Assembly: GCA_038235275.1 (NCBI GenBank)
Contig: JBBSUC010000026.1
Span: forward strand, 1-64,000
Length of the DNA stretch: 64,000 nt
Source: Persicitalea sp038235275
Lineage (GTDB): Bacteria; Bacteroidota; Bacteroidia; Cytophagales; Spirosomataceae
Direction of reading: 5' to 3'
The position numbers and the translations under genes were made by a program. The notes beneath the pieces were generated by a model that made no database searches, was not told the DNA's origin, and saw nothing but the letters and a program-made list of their open reading frames with translations. Below, piece after piece: positions 35,398 to 43,427 of this stretch; position 1 is the stretch's first letter, and every line of letters begins with the position of its first letter.

Positions 35398-36108
35398 TCA
35401 GGAGGCCAGCATATTCAGGATTTTTTCAAGGCCGGCGGGCATCTCGTCCTGCGAGGCTTTCACCTTCACGTTCATGGTGTATTCTTTCTCCACCTTCACC
35501 CCAAAAGACGAGGAGCGCTGGTAGGAAGACGACACTTTCATCTTGACCGGTCCCCAGCCCGCCTTTATTTCCAGCCCAATGGCCAGCTTGTCCTTGATCG
35601 TTTGGGATTCCACCGAGTTGAGCTTCACGTTGAAGTCGATGTCCACCGTCTCGATGCGGATGCTGGGAATGGGCAACATGGAAATGAAAGGGATTCGGAC
35701 GAACCGCTTGGTTGTGACAACCGCGCCCGTTTCGGGATCGACATCGCTTTTTTCGTAGGTAAAATCCGTCATTACCAGTTCTTTCTCGCTATCTGGATCA
35801 TCGGGATCTTTAAGCTTGAACCCCAAATCCTTAATGAAATTCACCGTCGAAACCGCCGAGGCCGCCTGGGCCTGAATGGCGGCTTGCAATGGCCCACCGA
35901 TCATTTTGGCAAAGTCGATGTTATTAAGTTCGCTCACCAAATCGACGCTCACGGCCTCAGCCACAATCAGGCCCTCGTCCGTCACGGACAGGGCGATGTC
36001 GGCCATCTTGACGCCCCGCTCAAGCAGGTCCTGGACGCCTGGGTCCAATTGGTTGTTACCCATTACGACGGGATTTTGGAGTTGTTCTTTTTTCTGCACT
36101 TTTTCCAT
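35398..36108 (-). CDS. DUF2589 domain protein
   Basis: 236 residues. Helical N-terminal third with an Ala-rich stretch (MIGGPLQAAIQAQAASAVSTVNFI), then the DUF2589 signature of a beta-domain: RIPFISMLPIPSIRIETVDIDFNVKLNS and later VKMKVSSSYQRSSSFGVKVEKEYTMNVKVKASQDEMPAGLEKIL. Function of the family is unknown. First of three same-strand genes that precede the protease. No signal peptide. Confidence 0.75.
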   Translation of the reverse strand: MEKVQKKEQLQNPVVMGNNQLDPGVQDLLERGVKMADIALSVTDEGLIVAEAVSVDLVSELNNIDFAKMIGGPLQAAIQAQAASAVSTVNFIKDLGFKLKDPDDPDSEKELVMTDFTYEKSDVDPETGAVVTTKRFVRIPFISMLPIPSIRIETVDIDFNVKLNSVESQTIKDKLAIGLEIKAGWGPVKMKVSSSYQRSSSFGVKVEKEYTMNVKVKASQDEMPAGLEKILNMLAS

Positions 36109-36286
36109 GATTATTGTACATTAAGGGTTTAGGAATGATTTCCCCGGAAGGGATTGGTAAGCAATGCCCGAGTTTGTGACTCCGGGTCTTATCCGCTTAG
36201 TCGTGATAGTGCCGGAATGGGGAAACACAGAGCACCCGACTAAGTCAAGAAACTGAGTGAACGGTATAAATTTTGGCTTTGAAAAC

Positions 36287-36329
36287 AAAAAAGATGCGTC
36301 AGGCTGAGAAAGCCTGACGCATCTTTTTT
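36287..36329. terminator. Strong bidirectional terminator 3' of the HPF-like gene
   Basis: Perfect stem GATGCGTCAGGCT with AGCCTGACGCATC (36293-36323), A-run before and T6 after (36324-36329). It ends the HPF-like transcript and insulates the DUF2589 cassette downstream. Confidence 0.93.
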
Positions 36330-36349
36330 AAATCACTTTCAAGAAAATC

Positions 36350-36673
36350 CTAGGCCACCGCCAGCCTGTTCCGGTCGAGCAGTTGATTTTGCAACTGGCC
36401 CGACACCTCGGATAGTACCTCACTCCAATTGTCGGAGTAAGCTTCGGCGGTGTAGTTGCGGCCCGGCGCGCCCACCTTCATGCGAGCCATTTTCCCACTC
36501 GCCGAGGAAGCGCCGGTGTGGCTCAGATATACTTCGGCCCCCAGAATACTGCCGTAAATCCTCATGAGTTTTTTCAACTCGACGCGGATAGCGCTTAAAA
36601 TATCTTTGTTAGGATCAAAATCATCGGTCTGGATATCGATTTTGATGTTTTGAAATCGTTCGGTCTTTTTCAT
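36350..36673 (-). CDS. HPF/RaiA-family ribosome-associated protein
   Basis: 107 residues from the ATG at 36673. Pattern ERFQNIKIDIQTDDFDPNKDILSAIRVELKKLMRIYGSILGAEVYLSH...KMARMKVGAPGRNYTAEAYSDNWSEVLSEVSGQLQNQL matches the beta-alpha-beta-beta-beta-alpha fold of hibernation factors, which bind the 30S A/P sites in stationary phase. Short form, without the dimerisation tail of long HPF. It sits divergently from a baeRF-like gene, another ribosome-linked family. Confidence 0.75.
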   Translation of the reverse strand: MKKTERFQNIKIDIQTDDFDPNKDILSAIRVELKKLMRIYGSILGAEVYLSHTGASSASGKMARMKVGAPGRNYTAEAYSDNWSEVLSEVSGQLQNQLLDRNRLAVA

Positions 36674-36930
36674 AGCTTCTATATTATGTACTTGGTTTCC
36701 GAGTAAGTCGAGGGGGACGGGCATTGCTTTTTTTCCTCAGAAGGGGTACATATTCCTCACTTTCATCGTATGCTAATTTCTCCTGGCTTTTTCGCAAACC
36801 TCAATACGGTAGGCTGGTAGCGGTAAAAACGAGGTTTTGACGTTGTATGGAATAATCTTGTCAGTGAGGTAATAAAAATGGCTTGCCTGAAGCCTCGTTA
36901 AATTACCCTTCACCTTAAAAATTATTGATA

Positions 36931-38097
36931 ATGGAAATTTTCAAAATAGAACAACTGAACGAGTTACTAAACGTCAAAGGATTGCACCACGTCACGATTT
37001 TCTCTCCCACGAGTCGCGATTCAACCGATAACTATCAGAAGGACAAGATCAATTTCAAGAACCAATTGCAGGAAGCCGCCTCGGAACTCAACAAAATGTA
37101 CAGTATGAGCGACTCTGAGGCCAAAACTTACCTGCAACCCGGATACGACCTGCTGGACGACTCCGAATTCTGGCAGCACGGCTCCGATGGTCTGGCGTAT
37201 TTCCAAAGTTCCAAAGGAGCGAACATCAAGACGCTACCGATGAAAATAGATCAACCCTCGACCTACGTGGGCAAGAATTTCATGCTGCGTCCGCTCATTC
37301 CGCTCCTGAACGCCGACGGACGGTTTTATATCCTCAACGTCAATTTGGAGGATGTCCGGCTGTACGAGGCCACACCCGGCACTATCTCGGAGGTTGTATT
37401 GAACGACGACGTTCCGACTAAAATCGAGGACTACACCAAATTCCTCGAATACCAGGAACAGACGGGTGCCAGGAGCGTGCAGGGCGGCGGCGGGGCCGTG
37501 CATTACGGACAAGGTGCTGGCAACGATTCGGAGAAGCAGGAAATCAAGCAATATTTCCACACCCTTAGCAATGAGGTGGATGGCATTCTGGACTGCGACC
37601 CACTGCCTGTAGTATTGGCGGGTGTCGACTACCTGTTGCCGATATACCGCGAGACCAGCAAGTACAACAAGTACGTGGACGAGACTATCCATGGCAGTTT
37701 CACGGAAGCCGATGCGGCGGTTTTGCACGCCAAAGCTTGGGAGTTTATGGAGACTAAGTTCGACGCAGAACGCAACGAAAGATTTGAGAAATACGCCGAA
37801 CTGGCCAACGGTGACTGGGCTTCGTCTGACACTCGCAAAGTAATTAAGGCGGCCTTCACCGGACAGGTGGAAACACTTTTTGTGCAGGAAGACGCCGCGA
37901 TTTGGGGCGTCTTTAACGAGCAGCTCTACGAACTGGAAATCGAACCCGCCGCCACGCCCGAAACGACCGATTTGCTCACCGAAGCCGCTGTAAAAACCAT
38001 TATACAGCACGGCAAAGTCTATCAATGCACCGCCGAAGAAATGCCCGAAGATGGAAAGGTAATTGCAGCAATTTTCAGGAATCCGGTCACCATTTGA
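36931..38097 (+). CDS. Bacterial archaeo-eukaryotic release-factor-like protein (baeRF family)
   Basis: 388 residues from the ATG at 36931. N-terminus MEIFKIEQLNELLNVKGLHHVTIFSPTSR, then 'FYILNVNLEDVRLYEATPGTISEV', 'KQYFHTLSNEVDGIL' and 'VVLAGVDYLLPIYRETSKY', the order seen in baeRF proteins, which share the core fold of eukaryotic release factor eRF1 and are thought to act on stalled or stressed ribosomes. The exact family (7-like) is my estimate. A Gly-rich segment (SVQGGGGAVHYGQG) stands where the catalytic GGQ-type loop could lie. 257 bp separate it from the divergent HPF-like gene. Confidence 0.7.
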   Translation: MEIFKIEQLNELLNVKGLHHVTIFSPTSRDSTDNYQKDKINFKNQLQEAASELNKMYSMSDSEAKTYLQPGYDLLDDSEFWQHGSDGLAYFQSSKGANIKTLPMKIDQPSTYVGKNFMLRPLIPLLNADGRFYILNVNLEDVRLYEATPGTISEVVLNDDVPTKIEDYTKFLEYQEQTGARSVQGGGGAVHYGQGAGNDSEKQEIKQYFHTLSNEVDGILDCDPLPVVLAGVDYLLPIYRETSKYNKYVDETIHGSFTEADAAVLHAKAWEFMETKFDAERNERFEKYAELANGDWASSDTRKVIKAAFTGQVETLFVQEDAAIWGVFNEQLYELEIEPAATPETTDLLTEAAVKTIIQHGKVYQCTAEEMPEDGKVIAAIFRNPVTI

Positions 38098-38135
38098 CGG
38101 CGAATTTCAATGATGAGTGAAAAAAATTCATCACT

Positions 38136-39056
38136 TTATACCCCTGCCGTCGCCTGCTTCATCTTGGCTAGTCCCGTCTTCGCGACCAGCAATGCGTCTT
38201 GCGCATAATAGGCAGGGTTGAATACTTCCAACGAAAGGATCACGGGCTTTTCGGGATTTTTCAGGATGGTAAAAAGTTCTTTTAGCGGCCCTATGCCATC
38301 GCCGGGGTACACGCGGTCGGCGTCGGTGATGACATTTTGGGCGGGAGTAGCCGGGTAATCGTTCACGTGAAATACTTCGATGTAGGGCTTGCCGACCCAG
38401 GCGGCTGACTGCAAGCCCGAACCGCCTCGATACAAGTGATAGACATCCATCAGTACTCTGGCTGAGGGATGTCCGGCCTCGATGGCGACGTACATCAGTT
38501 CGCTTAGGCGGCTGAGGTTTTGGGAAAAGCCCCAAAGCTCCAGTTGTGGCACGACGCCCATCTTATCACCTAGTTCCAGAATGGTATGGTAACGCTCGGC
38601 CACTTTTTTGAGGTCGAGCGTTACGTCTTTAGTAGCGCCCATCGGCGGGGAGGCAATGCGTTTGCAGCCGATTTCGGCCAACATTCCCATTTCCTGTTTG
38701 AGTTGCTCGATGGCTTTATTGCGCGTGTCGTTGTCGTCCACGATCCACTGGGCGAAGCCAATGGCGTCCTCCACGGCTATGCCCGAGTCGCTCAGGTGCT
38801 TGCGGGCGTCAGCGATAGTGCCGCCACCTTTGAGGTAATCCTGCAGTGTGTTTATCCAAATTTCTACGTGATGGTAGCCCGCTTTCGAGGCCACCTCGAT
38901 TTCTTTCATGAAACCCAGCTTGTGGCCCCGCAGGGTACTCATGTTCAGGGCGTACTTGAAAGATTCGTTTTTTGCAGAAGCATTGGATTTCTGCGGAACA
39001 GGGGAAAGGACGGCGGTGGCGGCGAGTCCGGCGAGTGCCTGGCGGCGGTTGATCAT
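38136..39056 (-). CDS. Tat-exported sugar isomerase/epimerase-like TIM barrel
   Basis: 306 residues. N-terminus INRRQALAGLAATAVLSPVP is a twin-arginine signal. The rest is the xylose-isomerase-like TIM barrel: EIEVASKAGYHHVEIWINTL, VAERYHTILELGDKMGVVPQLELWGFSQN, ARVLMDVYHLYRGG, IEVFHVNDYP and ILSLEVFNPAYY, with Glu/Asp/His metal ligands in the usual places. Likely a periplasmic sugar isomerase, epimerase or 3-keto-sugar lyase; substrate unknown. Confidence 0.85.
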   Translation of the reverse strand: MINRRQALAGLAATAVLSPVPQKSNASAKNESFKYALNMSTLRGHKLGFMKEIEVASKAGYHHVEIWINTLQDYLKGGGTIADARKHLSDSGIAVEDAIGFAQWIVDDNDTRNKAIEQLKQEMGMLAEIGCKRIASPPMGATKDVTLDLKKVAERYHTILELGDKMGVVPQLELWGFSQNLSRLSELMYVAIEAGHPSARVLMDVYHLYRGGSGLQSAAWVGKPYIEVFHVNDYPATPAQNVITDADRVYPGDGIGPLKELFTILKNPEKPVILSLEVFNPAYYAQDALLVAKTGLAKMKQATAGV

Positions 39057-39117
39057 TTTTATTCTTTTGATTGATATAAACGATAAAGCGAGTGTTTGGG
39101 CAAAACTAATGGCGTCT

Positions 39118-39843
39118 TCAGCGATTGAATCGCCATTTTCTGACTTTCACTTCCGCATTTTTTAGATGCTCGTCCAGTTCTTGGGCTTTTTTAAATTTCA
39201 GATGGTTCAGTTCGCGGTACTCTACTTCCACCTCGAACGAATCCAGTTCAAAGGGCCATGGCTCAACGCGTAGCTTCTCTTTTTCGTCCTGCCAAATCTG
39301 ATACATCGTCCCATTGGGGCCAACACTAACGTCCATTCGCCGATGTTCAGGCTGGATTTTGTCCATACAAAGAAGCAGCGACAGCGCGTCGCACCACTCG
39401 ACGAAACGGTAGTGCTTCTCCGCCTCTTTCCTACTTATTTTGAATTCCTTGATCAGATCCTTCTGCAATTTGTGCTGCTCTTTGACAAATTTCTCGATGT
39501 CAGCATCCTCGTATTTTTGATCTTCGTAAAGAAAAGTCGTGTGCATGGAGGTCATCAGCGCATTCCAGCGGCTTTTGGAATTCGCAATCTCCATGACGTT
39601 ACGGTACTGCTCCGCCGAATGGCCCAGTAGTTGAAAATGCTTTGGCGCGCCGGCCTCGGTCAGGTTTTGCGGCGTGCGGGATTCGGGAACGCCATCGTCG
39701 TGTTCGGCAATGGCAAGCAGCGTCTCGACGAAGTGAGGCGGGCGCTCGGCGGCTTTCCAATGGAAGGCTATTTTGGCGGCCAAAAGGCCATGGGCGCGCT
39801 GGTAAATAACTTCCCAACCCACGGGGATAGATTTTACGATCAT
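39118..39843 (-). CDS. DUF3891 family protein
   Basis: 241 residues. Starts MIVKSIPVGWEVIYQRAHGLLAAKIAFHWK, then ETLLAIAEHDDGVPE with a His-Asp pair typical of DUF3891, a helical middle rich in Lys/Glu, and FVEWCDALSLLLCMD. The His/Asp pattern suggests a metal-binding helical enzyme, HD-like in look. Function is unknown. The helical small protein at 39880 lies 36 bp upstream. Confidence 0.8.
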   Translation of the reverse strand: MIVKSIPVGWEVIYQRAHGLLAAKIAFHWKAAERPPHFVETLLAIAEHDDGVPESRTPQNLTEAGAPKHFQLLGHSAEQYRNVMEIANSKSRWNALMTSMHTTFLYEDQKYEDADIEKFVKEQHKLQKDLIKEFKISRKEAEKHYRFVEWCDALSLLLCMDKIQPEHRRMDVSVGPNGTMYQIWQDEKEKLRVEPWPFELDSFEVEVEYRELNHLKFKKAQELDEHLKNAEVKVRKWRFNR

Positions 39844-39879
39844 GATGTGGAAATAATTTGGGATAATTGGTGCGCAAAG

Positions 39880-40143
39880 CTACGCATCCAGTCCCAAATG
39901 TTGGCGCACTTCGGACTCAGAAAGTACGACCATGCCCTGCATAAGCGCGGGGAGCAGGGCTTGTTTGGCCGATTTCTCCATCCGGCTTTGCAAAGCCTCC
40001 ATTTCTTCGTATTCGACCTGGTGAACCCGAGCCGCCAGTTTACCAATCATATTGCGGGTCACGATTTGCTCGGCTTCCAGTTTAGCAATTTTCACAGACA
40101 AAATTTCAAGGTATTGCAACACAGGATGCAGATCGTTTGACAT
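39880..40143 (-). CDS. Small coiled-coil protein
   Basis: 87 residues, helical throughout: LHPVLQYLEILSVKIAKLEAEQIVTRNMIGKLAARVHQVEYEEMEALQSRMEKSAKQALLPALMQG in sense, with heptad spacing of Leu/Ile. No family recognised. Probably co-transcribed with DUF3891. Confidence 0.55.
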   Translation of the reverse strand: MSNDLHPVLQYLEILSVKIAKLEAEQIVTRNMIGKLAARVHQVEYEEMEALQSRMEKSAKQALLPALMQGMVVLSESEVRQHLGLDA

Positions 40144-40223
40144 TCAGGAATTGATTAGAAAACTTTGGTCAAAACGAAAACAAGGCCCGAAGCGTATGAT
40201 GAACAAATTTTCGCTACTTCATC

Positions 40224-40261
40224 AAAAAAGCTACCCCAGCCGTGAGCCAGGGTAGCTTTTT
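40224..40261. terminator. Terminator 3' of the YceI gene
   Basis: Stem AAAAAGCTACCC (40225-40236) with GGGTAGCTTTTT (40250-40261), 20 bp past the YceI stop; symmetric A/T runs allow both directions. Confidence 0.9.
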
Positions 40262-40281
40262 GAACTAAAAATCAGATCACC

Positions 40282-40905
40282 TTACTTGCTGGCGACCAGT
40301 TTTACTTTCATCGCTACGTCGTTGGAAACCACCATGTCCTGCATTGGGTGCTTAAAGGACACGTCGTACTTGGTACGGTCGAAAGTCAGGTCGCCCGTCA
40401 TCGTTACTTTGCCGTCGGCTTCGGAAATATTCACGTTCTTCACCTCTTCGGGGTTGGTTTTACCACGCACGGTAAGGTTGCCCATCACGGTGCTGCCGTC
40501 CGAACCCGTGATCTCGAAAGTAGCCATAGGATGCTGTTCTACGGCGAAAAAGTCGTCTGAAGAAAGGTGGCCTATAAGTTTTGCGGGAGTACGGTCTTTC
40601 TCGGGTTCAAAATTTTCGTCTGTGGGGTTGATCGTATTCAAATCGACCGTAAAGCTGCCGCCCGTAATTTTGCCGTCGGCCACGACCACGTTGCCGTCGG
40701 TGAGTTTCACGTCACCGGAATGGGAGTACAAGCCCACCATTGTGCCTTCCCAGTTAACCTCGCTGGCGGCCAGATCCACGTTCATGGTGCCGTCGGGAAG
40801 TCCGGAAGTTTCTTCGGTCGTTTCTGATTTTTCTTTGGGATCACAGGCCACAAAAGCAAAAGATGCGGTAGCCAAAAATGCTAGTGAGAGGATGGTCTTT
40901 TTCAT
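40282..40905 (-). CDS. YceI-family lipoprotein
   Basis: 207 residues. Signal peptide with lipobox FVAC (Cys21) and an acidic linker. YceI lipocalin-like barrel: NVDLAASEVNWEGTMVGLYSHSGDVKL, GGSFTVDLNTINPTD, LIGHLSSDDFFAVEQHPMATFEITG, LTVRGKT and FDRTKYDVSF. YceI barrels bind polyisoprenoids or other long lipids. Own terminator, no operon partner. Confidence 0.92.
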   Translation of the reverse strand: MKKTILSLAFLATASFAFVACDPKEKSETTEETSGLPDGTMNVDLAASEVNWEGTMVGLYSHSGDVKLTDGNVVVADGKITGGSFTVDLNTINPTDENFEPEKDRTPAKLIGHLSSDDFFAVEQHPMATFEITGSDGSTVMGNLTVRGKTNPEEVKNVNISEADGKVTMTGDLTFDRTKYDVSFKHPMQDMVVSNDVAMKVKLVASK

Positions 40906-41016
40906 GATGTTAATTGAATTTTGTGTAAAAAAAATGATGTACCTACATCGGCCCCTTCAACCACATGTCGGCAAAAATGGTTCTGCTCCTAGAAGAAACA
41001 GACGCCTCCCTCCTAC

Positions 41017-43362
41017 TCACCGGAGGTTTTCTTCAAACAGTTTCAAGATGCGCTTATACTCGTCCGTCCAGGAAGAGGGTTCTACGAAACCGTGGTCTTC
41101 CAGCGGATAAACGGCCAGTTCCCAATCGTCTTTCTTCAATTCGATCAGACGTTGCGACAACCGCACCACATCCTGGAAATGCACATTGACATCCACCATG
41201 CCGTGGCAAATTAAGAGGTGGTTTTTCAGGCCCGCCGCGTGATAGATCGGTGAGCTTTTGCGGTAGGCCAGGCTATCCAACTGTGGTTCGTTGAGAATAT
41301 TGGCCGTATATCCCTGGTTGTAGGACGCCCAGTCCGTCACGGGCCGCAAGGCCGCCCCGGCCTTGAAAACGTCAGGCGTCGTGAACAGCGCCATCAGCGT
41401 AATGAAGCCGCCGTAGGAGCCACCATAAATCCCGATTTTCTTGGGATCTATTTCGTATTTCTTAACCAGCCAATTAGCTCCGTCTACATTATCCGTCAGA
41501 TCTTTGCCACCCATGAAGCGATAAATGCCCGTCCGCCAGTCGCGACCGTAACCCGCGCTGGCCCGGTAGTCCATGTCCAGCACGGTGTAGCCTTTGTCGG
41601 CCAGGAGATTGTGGAACATGTATTCCCGAAAATAATTGCTCCACCAGGCGTGGGCGTTCTGCAAGTACCCCGCCCCGTGGACGAACACCACCGCCCGGCC
41701 GTTCGATTTTTTGGGTTCATAAATTCGGGCGTGAACGTCCATACCGTCCGACGCCTTGAAGGTCACCAGCTTGGCTTCCCGCCAGGGATACGCTTCGAAA
41801 GCATCGGTGGTCGAATGCGTGATTTGCTCGGGCTTGGCGTTGGTCTGATTATCCATTAAGAACAATTCCCAGGGCGTGTTGCTATTGGAATAGCGAACGG
41901 CAAGTTTGGTTTCATCGGGCGAGAGTTCGGCTTCGTAAGCACCTTTGTCGGGTGTCAGGCGAGTGCGCGTTCCACCGGAAACGGGCATTTTGTAAAACTG
42001 CTTTTCGCCGGGATGCACTTCGTTGGTGGTGAGGTAAAAAGTTTGCTTGTCCTTGGAAAGCAACACGCTTTGCACTTCAAATTTCCCTTTGGTCAGCTGC
42101 GTCGTTTTGCCACTTTTTACGTCCAGCGTATAGAGATGTGCGTAGCCGTCGGCTTCGCTGACGAAATAAATCGTCGAGTTATCGACCCAACCCAGTTCTC
42201 CGGCGCTTTGCGGATAACCACCCACGCCCGGCCCTCCTACCCAGGCCTCGTCCCGCTGACGGTCCAGCGGCTTCAAACTGAGCGAATCAGGGTCGAAGGC
42301 CATGATCCAGCGATCTTTGTTATCCAGTGAGCGCACTACCACCACAGCGTTGCGTCCATCATCCGACCACAATGGACCGTGAACGATCACAGGACGTATT
42401 GCATCCTTTTTCCAGGCGGTATCCTGCTTGGGATAGTCTTTCAGATAATCGGGTTTGTCGCCGATGCCGGGCAGTTTCTTAGTGCTGACCTGCCGCATCG
42501 TGTCCTTTTTAATATCGTAGACCCAAAACTCGAACTCCGTGGCCGGGTCACCGACTTTGGTGCGGGCGGGCAGGTCTTCGGTGAAGCCGGATTGGGTGAC
42601 GAAGCTGGGAACGATGGTTTTTTTGGATGATTTGTCGGCTTTGCTCAAGCGGTAGGTTACGAAGCGACCGTTGGGGCTAAGTTGCTGCGCCGACACCTTT
42701 TTCTCGCCCATATAAATTTCCTTGGGACGCTCCGGTTTTTCGGCTTCCGTGATTTTTTTGGCTGAGTCTTTCTTGGCTTTTCTTTCCTTTAAAATGTCGA
42801 AAAGAGCCAATTGATCCCCTTCGAGCCATTTTTCCTCGTCCGATTTCTTGGTTTCGGCTTTCTTAGTACCACTCTTAAAATCGGTGTGCTGGGTAAGCAG
42901 ACCCGAAGACAGCGCGATGCTGAAAAGGTTATCGTCTTTCTCAAAAATAATGCGCTGCTCGTCACCGCTGAACGTCGGGCTGCCTTCTGCCTCGACGGTA
43001 TTGGTCAACTGCCGGATCTGGTAGGTTTTGCAGTCAATTAGATAAATGTCGCCGTTTTTGGCGTACGTTTTGAGCGTCCGCAGTCGGTTATAGACGCCAC
43101 GCTTGGCGGGCACCTTTTTACGTTCGGACAGACTCACCTTGCTGATTTTCTTGTCGTTCAGCGAATATTGGTATAGCGAGTCGCCAAGATTGGCGTCGGG
43201 ATTCCAGTCGAAATAAATGGTTTTGGAGTCTTCGGCCCAGTGGACGCCATCCGGTGAGGTACCGATCCAGGTTGTGGGATCCTGCATGATTTTCTCAACC
43301 GTAAGCTGGGCCTGGAGGGAGAAGGGAACACAAAAAAGGGCAAACAGTATTATTATTTTCAT
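41017..43362 (-). CDS. S9-family prolyl oligopeptidase (DPP-like)
   Basis: 781 residues. Signal peptide ending LQAQ. Residues about 30-500 form a WD/PD40-like beta-propeller (SPTFSGDEQRIIFEKDDNLFSI, AELSPDETKLAVRYSN). The alpha/beta-hydrolase domain holds the triad: Ser649 in GGSYGG, Asp724 in HGMVDVNV and His757 in EDHGF. A Lys/Asp-rich insertion (about 165-215, KKAETKKSDEEKW) is unusual. Probably a periplasmic dipeptidyl- or acylaminoacyl-peptidase. The divergent helicase gene starts 66 bp away. Confidence 0.92.
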   Translation of the reverse strand: MKIIILFALFCVPFSLQAQLTVEKIMQDPTTWIGTSPDGVHWAEDSKTIYFDWNPDANLGDSLYQYSLNDKKISKVSLSERKKVPAKRGVYNRLRTLKTYAKNGDIYLIDCKTYQIRQLTNTVEAEGSPTFSGDEQRIIFEKDDNLFSIALSSGLLTQHTDFKSGTKKAETKKSDEEKWLEGDQLALFDILKERKAKKDSAKKITEAEKPERPKEIYMGEKKVSAQQLSPNGRFVTYRLSKADKSSKKTIVPSFVTQSGFTEDLPARTKVGDPATEFEFWVYDIKKDTMRQVSTKKLPGIGDKPDYLKDYPKQDTAWKKDAIRPVIVHGPLWSDDGRNAVVVVRSLDNKDRWIMAFDPDSLSLKPLDRQRDEAWVGGPGVGGYPQSAGELGWVDNSTIYFVSEADGYAHLYTLDVKSGKTTQLTKGKFEVQSVLLSKDKQTFYLTTNEVHPGEKQFYKMPVSGGTRTRLTPDKGAYEAELSPDETKLAVRYSNSNTPWELFLMDNQTNAKPEQITHSTTDAFEAYPWREAKLVTFKASDGMDVHARIYEPKKSNGRAVVFVHGAGYLQNAHAWWSNYFREYMFHNLLADKGYTVLDMDYRASAGYGRDWRTGIYRFMGGKDLTDNVDGANWLVKKYEIDPKKIGIYGGSYGGFITLMALFTTPDVFKAGAALRPVTDWASYNQGYTANILNEPQLDSLAYRKSSPIYHAAGLKNHLLICHGMVDVNVHFQDVVRLSQRLIELKKDDWELAVYPLEDHGFVEPSSWTDEYKRILKLFEENLR

Positions 43363-43397
43363 GAAAGCGGGTTTTAAGGGTGCAAGATAATTCAGAT

Positions 43398-43405
43398 TAC
43401 CTTTG
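43398..43405 (+). promoter_or_regulatory. -7 box of the DEAD-box helicase gene
   Basis: TACCTTTG fits TAnnTTTG, 23 bp before the ATG at 43428. If used, it rules out the upstream GTG at 43380, which would lie 5' of the transcript. Confidence 0.4.
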
Positions 43406-43427
43406 GCAAAACAAGAACCGACTACCC

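Noticed and set aside
37234..38025. Minus-strand open frame opposite the baeRF-like gene
   Set aside because: Antisense shadow, no recognisable domain.
43380..43427. GTG start for the DEAD-box helicase
   Set aside because: A -7 box at 43398-43405 would place the transcript start after the GTG, so the ATG at 43428 is preferred.
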